The notes beneath the pieces were generated by a model. It was not told where the DNA came from, did not search any database, and worked only from the letters and a program-made list of their open reading frames with translations. Positions 61,536 through 64,000 of a stretch of 64,000 nucleotides of DNA are shown piece by piece. The position numbers and the translations under genes were made by a program. The DNA is from 1162T-S-0a-05 sp050299435 (lineage in GTDB: Bacteria > Pseudomonadota > Gammaproteobacteria > Pseudomonadales > Cellvibrionaceae): NCBI GenBank assembly GCA_050299435.1, contig JBNKVX010000006.1:15005-79004 (forward strand), in the 5' to 3' direction. Numbering within the stretch: the first letter of the stretch is position 1; the number at the start of each line of letters is the position of its first letter.

Positions 61536-62105
61536 ATGAATATAGAAGTTGATCAATCCTTGCGTCAGCAAATGTTTAAATTTGCCTGCTTACAGCTTAG
61601 CAACGAAGATTTGGCGGAAGACGTGGTGCAGGAAGCGTTGTTAGGCGCAACTAAAAACGCCAAAGCGTTCAAGGGAGAGTCAGCCTTCAAGACCTGGGTT
61701 TTTGCGATTTTAAAACACAAAATCGCCGACGCTTTGAGAAAAAAGGCGCGTAACCTCGAAGACACCAATCTGATGGGCGATGATGAAGACCAGTCCATCC
61801 CCGATGTATTCAACAGGCGCGGGCATTGGAAAAGCGAAGAAGCGCCAGAAAGCTGGGGTAACCCCGAAAAGGCGTTTAAACAAGAGAAGTTTTGGCAGGT
61901 ATTTGAAACTTGCTTAATTGCCTTGCCAGAAACCCAGGCCAGAGCGTTTATGATGCGAGAATTTGTTGGTTTAAAAAGTGATGAGATTTGCGAAGAAATG
62001 GGTATGACACTCAGTAACCTACATGTGCAACTGCATCGCGCACGCATGCGCTTACGAGAATGTTTGGAAAACCGCTGGTTTTCCGAAGGAGCCTCCGGTG
62101 CTTAG
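61536..62105 (+). CDS. ECF-type sigma-70 family factor
   Basis: The 189-residue protein has sigma region 2 (about 25-80; LAEDVVQEALLGATKNAKAFKGESAFKTWVFAILKHKIADALRKKA) and region 4 (about 125-178; ALPETQARAFMMREFVGLKSDEICEEMGMTLSNLHVQLHRARMRL), with no sigma 1 or 3, the ECF layout. A loop with DDEDQSIPDVFNRRGHWKSEE lies between them, longer than in RpoE. Ribosome-binding sequence is weak. The TAG overlaps the next gene, a zinc-finger anti-sigma candidate. Target promoters are unknown. Confidence 0.92.
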   Translation: MNIEVDQSLRQQMFKFACLQLSNEDLAEDVVQEALLGATKNAKAFKGESAFKTWVFAILKHKIADALRKKARNLEDTNLMGDDEDQSIPDVFNRRGHWKSEEAPESWGNPEKAFKQEKFWQVFETCLIALPETQARAFMMREFVGLKSDEICEEMGMTLSNLHVQLHRARMRLRECLENRWFSEGASGA

Positions 62106-62289
62106 TTGTCGTGAGGCCAGCCGTCTCAGTTCCGAAGCTATGGATCGGCCTTTGAAAGCGGGCGAAAAGTTCTCCCTGCATTTTCATACCTTAATTTGCA
62201 GACATTGCCGTAGATTCAAAAAACAATTGGGTGTAATTCGGCAGGCAGCACAGCAATTTTCACACAAGGATGAGAGTAATCATCCATAA
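62098..62289 (+). CDS. Mini zinc-finger (zf-HC2/ZAS-like) anti-sigma candidate
   Basis: GTG 62098 overlaps the end of the sigma gene by 8 nt and gives a 63-residue protein: MLSCREASRLSSEAMDRPL, then HTLICRHCRRF. This has the HxxxCxxC zinc pattern and the N-terminal CREAxxLxSEAxDR helix of zf-HC2 anti-sigma domains. It ends after the zinc helix region with no membrane span or sensor domain, so any sensing would have to be cytoplasmic, for example redox through the zinc cysteines. The coupled overlap with the sigma gene supports a partner role. Confidence 0.78.
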   Translation: MLSCREASRLSSEAMDRPLKAGEKFSLHFHTLICRHCRRFKKQLGVIRQAAQQFSHKDESNHP

Positions 62290-62367
62290 ATTAATCTGTT
62301 TTAAGTCTTTGAATTGACAGGCTCAATTGTTGAACTTATAGTTTGCGGCCCTCGTATTCCCTGCCTT

Positions 62368-62454
62368 GCCCAGGTGGTGAAATTGGTAGACACGCCAGCT
62401 TCAGGTGCTGGTGGCCTTACGGCCGTGGAGGTTCAAGTCCTCTCCTGGGCACCA
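62368..62454 (+). tRNA. tRNA-Leu (CAG anticodon)
   Basis: An 87-nt class II tRNA with encoded CCA: acceptor GCCCAGG / CCTGGGC, D-arm, anticodon stem CCAGC / GCTGG around TTCAGGT (anticodon CAG), long variable arm (GGCCTTACGGCC), T-arm GGAGGTTCAAGTCCTC and A discriminator. It reads CUG leucine codons. Confidence 0.97.
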
Positions 62455-62463
62455 AAACCTTCA

Positions 62464-62501
62464 TTTTGGCACGAATTTTGAAGCCTTGGTTGGTGCCAAA
62501 A
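62464..62501 (+). repeat. Inverted repeat directly after tRNA-Leu
   Basis: TTTTGGCAC (62464-62472) and GTGCCAAAA (62493-62501) form a perfect 9-bp inverted repeat with a 20-nt spacer, 9 nt after the tRNA CCA. The right arm resembles the tRNA 3' end followed by AAAA. It may be a processing or termination structure; no integrase is linked. Confidence 0.45.
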
Positions 62502-62621
62502 CCATCGTGTTATCGATCTATGAAAAGGGTATTTCCCAAATGTGCTGTTTACACTAACTGCAAATCTTCTGTCGGCCAAATTATTTAGATATCGTAACGA
62601 AGGTCTAATAGAGAGGTGAGT

Positions 62622-63425
62622 ATGGCAAGCCTTCTTTGTGTGCGTGGAGCATTGTTTGTCTCCCTTGCGTTGCTAGCTGCAAGTTGTTTAGCAGATAAGA
62701 AGGCATCTGAAAGTTCGTCACAAGAAAATGATGGTAGGGATGTTGAAACTATCATTAAAAAGAAATATATGAATTATTTTCCAGACAACCAGCCATTCAT
62801 GATCAACAAAGATCAATTGAAATTGTGCAAGAGAATGGTAGAGATGTTAAATGCAATCGAGACGCCCATGCATTGCAGGATGAAATATCACGCAGATTTT
62901 CCCGAGTTTTCAAGCCCTAAATGGATTGAGATTAAAGAAGAAACAAAGTGGCAGCCTCAGCTCAAGAAGCAGTCATGGGAACAAGTAAAGCGAGTCATGC
63001 CTAGAGATAAGTTTGATGCACACTTTAAAAAGAAAATGGAAAAATTCAGTTCAAATCCTGCTTGGAACGGTGGGTTTTTAGAGCTAACAATTGATATTGA
63101 TTCTGATGGATGGAAGGAGCTTATAGTTAGTTATGATACTGATTGTGAGCAAACGAATAAAGCTCGAGGAAGAGATGGTGTTACCACTTCCATGTCGTCG
63201 TCTTCAGATGTGTCCATTGTTCTCAACGAAAATAAAGCTTATGACGAGCGTTACGATGGAATCAGTGGTTGGCATATTTTCTTGTATGACAACACTCCAT
63301 ATCTGATTAAGTGGTCTGGTGGTGATATCGTAAATCTAGAAATCGCTAGTGTGAGTTATTCAGGTGAACCAAAGACAGCGAAACGTATTGGTGTGCCTTT
63401 TTGCTTTATAAAGAATATAGAGTAA
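62622..63425 (+). CDS. Lipoprotein of unknown function (copy 1 of a paralogous pair)
   Basis: Not a family I recognise. GAGAGG at 62611-62616 favours ATG 62622 over GTG 62616, giving 267 residues. The signal ends in the lipobox LAASC. Conserved with copy 2 are the NYFPDNQPFMINKDQLKLC segment, a second Cys about 16 residues later and the WQPQLKKQSWEQ segment. A later GGFLELTIDIDSDGWKELIVSY resembles an EF-hand-like acidic loop (DIDSDGWKEL), and two further Cys occur (DTDCEQ, PFCFIK). Probably an envelope-associated protein; the AT-rich composition differs from the core genes. Confidence 0.7.
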   Translation: MASLLCVRGALFVSLALLAASCLADKKASESSSQENDGRDVETIIKKKYMNYFPDNQPFMINKDQLKLCKRMVEMLNAIETPMHCRMKYHADFPEFSSPKWIEIKEETKWQPQLKKQSWEQVKRVMPRDKFDAHFKKKMEKFSSNPAWNGGFLELTIDIDSDGWKELIVSYDTDCEQTNKARGRDGVTTSMSSSSDVSIVLNENKAYDERYDGISGWHIFLYDNTPYLIKWSGGDIVNLEIASVSYSGEPKTAKRIGVPFCFIKNIE

Positions 63426-63609
63426 ATAAGAGACAGAATAGATAAAATGACGGTTCTTTGGGTTAGAAATATTTTTTTGTTAACGTTTGGCAGGTAATGA
63501 CTGACAATAAATGTAAGCTCTACTAGATTATCTTGCTTCAAATGGTATTCCACTAAAAAAATTCATAAAAATATAATTACGAAGATAAAAATAATCATGA
63601 AGGAATAAA

Positions 63610-64000
63610 ATGTTAAACATTTCGATGATAGCTATTTTATTTTTTAATGGAATTTTTATTTCTACTGGTTGCAAATCAGATGACATCCCAATTAAAACCG
63701 ATATAGAAGACCCCACTATTAAGGACGGTTTTTCCACAGAGAAAACGTACCGATACTATTTTCCCGAAGGCATCCCAATTATGGTGAGCAAGGAAGAGCT
63801 TATTTTATGTGAAAATTAGTTAGAACGTTTGACCAATTGGATAAGCCTTTGAGTTGCAAGATGGATTTTATTAATAATTTTTCGGATTTTGACACAGTTG
63901 AATGGGAAAAATCTGAAACGAGAGAGAAGTGGTATCCGCAGTTAAGAGATCAGTCAATTAAATGTGTCAGCTTATGTGTTAAATCCGTTCAACTTGCGTC
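63610..64000 (+). pseudogene. Lipoprotein copy 2, frameshifted after 69 codons and cut by the window end
   Basis: ATG 63610 encodes a signal with lipobox STGC, then YFPEGIPIMVSKEELILC, clearly homologous to copy 1 (YFPDNQPFMINKDQLKLC). The frame hits TAG at 63817-63819. Homology continues in another frame from 63813 (KLVRTFDQLDKPLSCKMDF ... WEKSETREKWYPQLRDQS) to about 63960. Adding one A to the A4 run at 63812-63815 restores a single frame and gives exactly the 15-residue Cys-Cys spacing of copy 1. So either a real 1-nt deletion or a homopolymer error. The last residues before the window end no longer resemble copy 1. Confidence 0.72.

Noticed and set aside
62455..64000. Genomic island inserted at tRNA-Leu
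   Set aside because: No integrase, transposase or long direct repeat is visible in the window, so this remains only a possibility.
1..64000. Insertion sequences, prophage or defence systems
   Set aside because: No transposase, phage structural, restriction, toxin-antitoxin or CRISPR-Cas gene was recognised on either strand.

Overview
The window looks like a chromosomal stretch from a marine-type, polysaccharide-degrading gammaproteobacterium of the Cellvibrionaceae (Cellvibrio / Saccharophagus / Teredinibacter relatives). The signs are a secreted protein tail with two CBM60-like modules, serine-rich linkers and a CBM10; a lipoprotein GH3 glucosidase; and core gene order that follows the Pseudomonas/Cellvibrio pattern. 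Base composition is moderate. One assembly gap (10 N, 4795-4804) lies inside hslU, so this is draft sequence.

Layout. (1) 1-960: 3' end of a carbohydrate-active enzyme gene, then a bidirectional terminator. (2) 957-9489, minus strand: ubiB, ubiJ, ubiE, a DUF971 gene, hslU, hslV (with a good sigma-32 promoter), a SPOR gene and priA; rpmE diverges from priA. (3) 9915-29551: mrcA (PBP1A) divergent from pilMNOPQ, then aroK, aroB, a DamX-like gene, gltBD, hemE and a degenerate HD-GYP gene. (4) 29579-35277: psd, rhdA-type sulfurtransferase and rsgA (minus), orn and an MFS transporter (plus), queG (minus). (5) 35425-48156, one long plus-strand series: nnr, tsaE, amidase, mutL, miaA, hfq, hflX, hflK, hflC, hisZ, purA. 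(6) 48208-64000, accessory: GH3 glucosidase, a PilZ-like protein, a PhoX-type Tat lipoprotein, a metallo-beta-lactamase-fold hydrolase, an orphan lipoprotein, a 1.4 kb zone of hairpins and tiny ORFs around a tautomerase, msrPQ, a 1091-residue VIT/VWA/DUF2135 protein followed by an ECF sigma factor and a 63-residue zinc-finger anti-sigma candidate, tRNA-Leu(CAG), and two paralogous lipoprotein genes, the second frameshifted and cut by the window end.

How the genes work together. The first 48 kb is housekeeping: ubiquinone synthesis, protein quality control (HslVU, HflKC), peptidoglycan synthesis and cell division (PBP1A, SPOR, DamX, amidase), type IV pilus alignment complex and secretin, shikimate and glutamate synthesis, and RNA/tRNA maturation (Orn, QueG, MiaA, TsaE, Hfq). 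Compared with the Pseudomonas order, argS is missing between priA and the SPOR gene, the pha cluster is missing between the DUF971 gene and ubiE, and motAB is missing between rsgA and the sulfurtransferase gene.

The most unusual part is 58.1-62.3 kb. The VIT/VWA/DUF2135 protein carries an internal motif like a TonB-receptor N-terminus, has an operator-like inverted repeat upstream, and is followed across a 13-bp tandem repeat by the ECF sigma / mini anti-sigma pair. This is a candidate for an undescribed envelope-signalling module, though its function is inference only.
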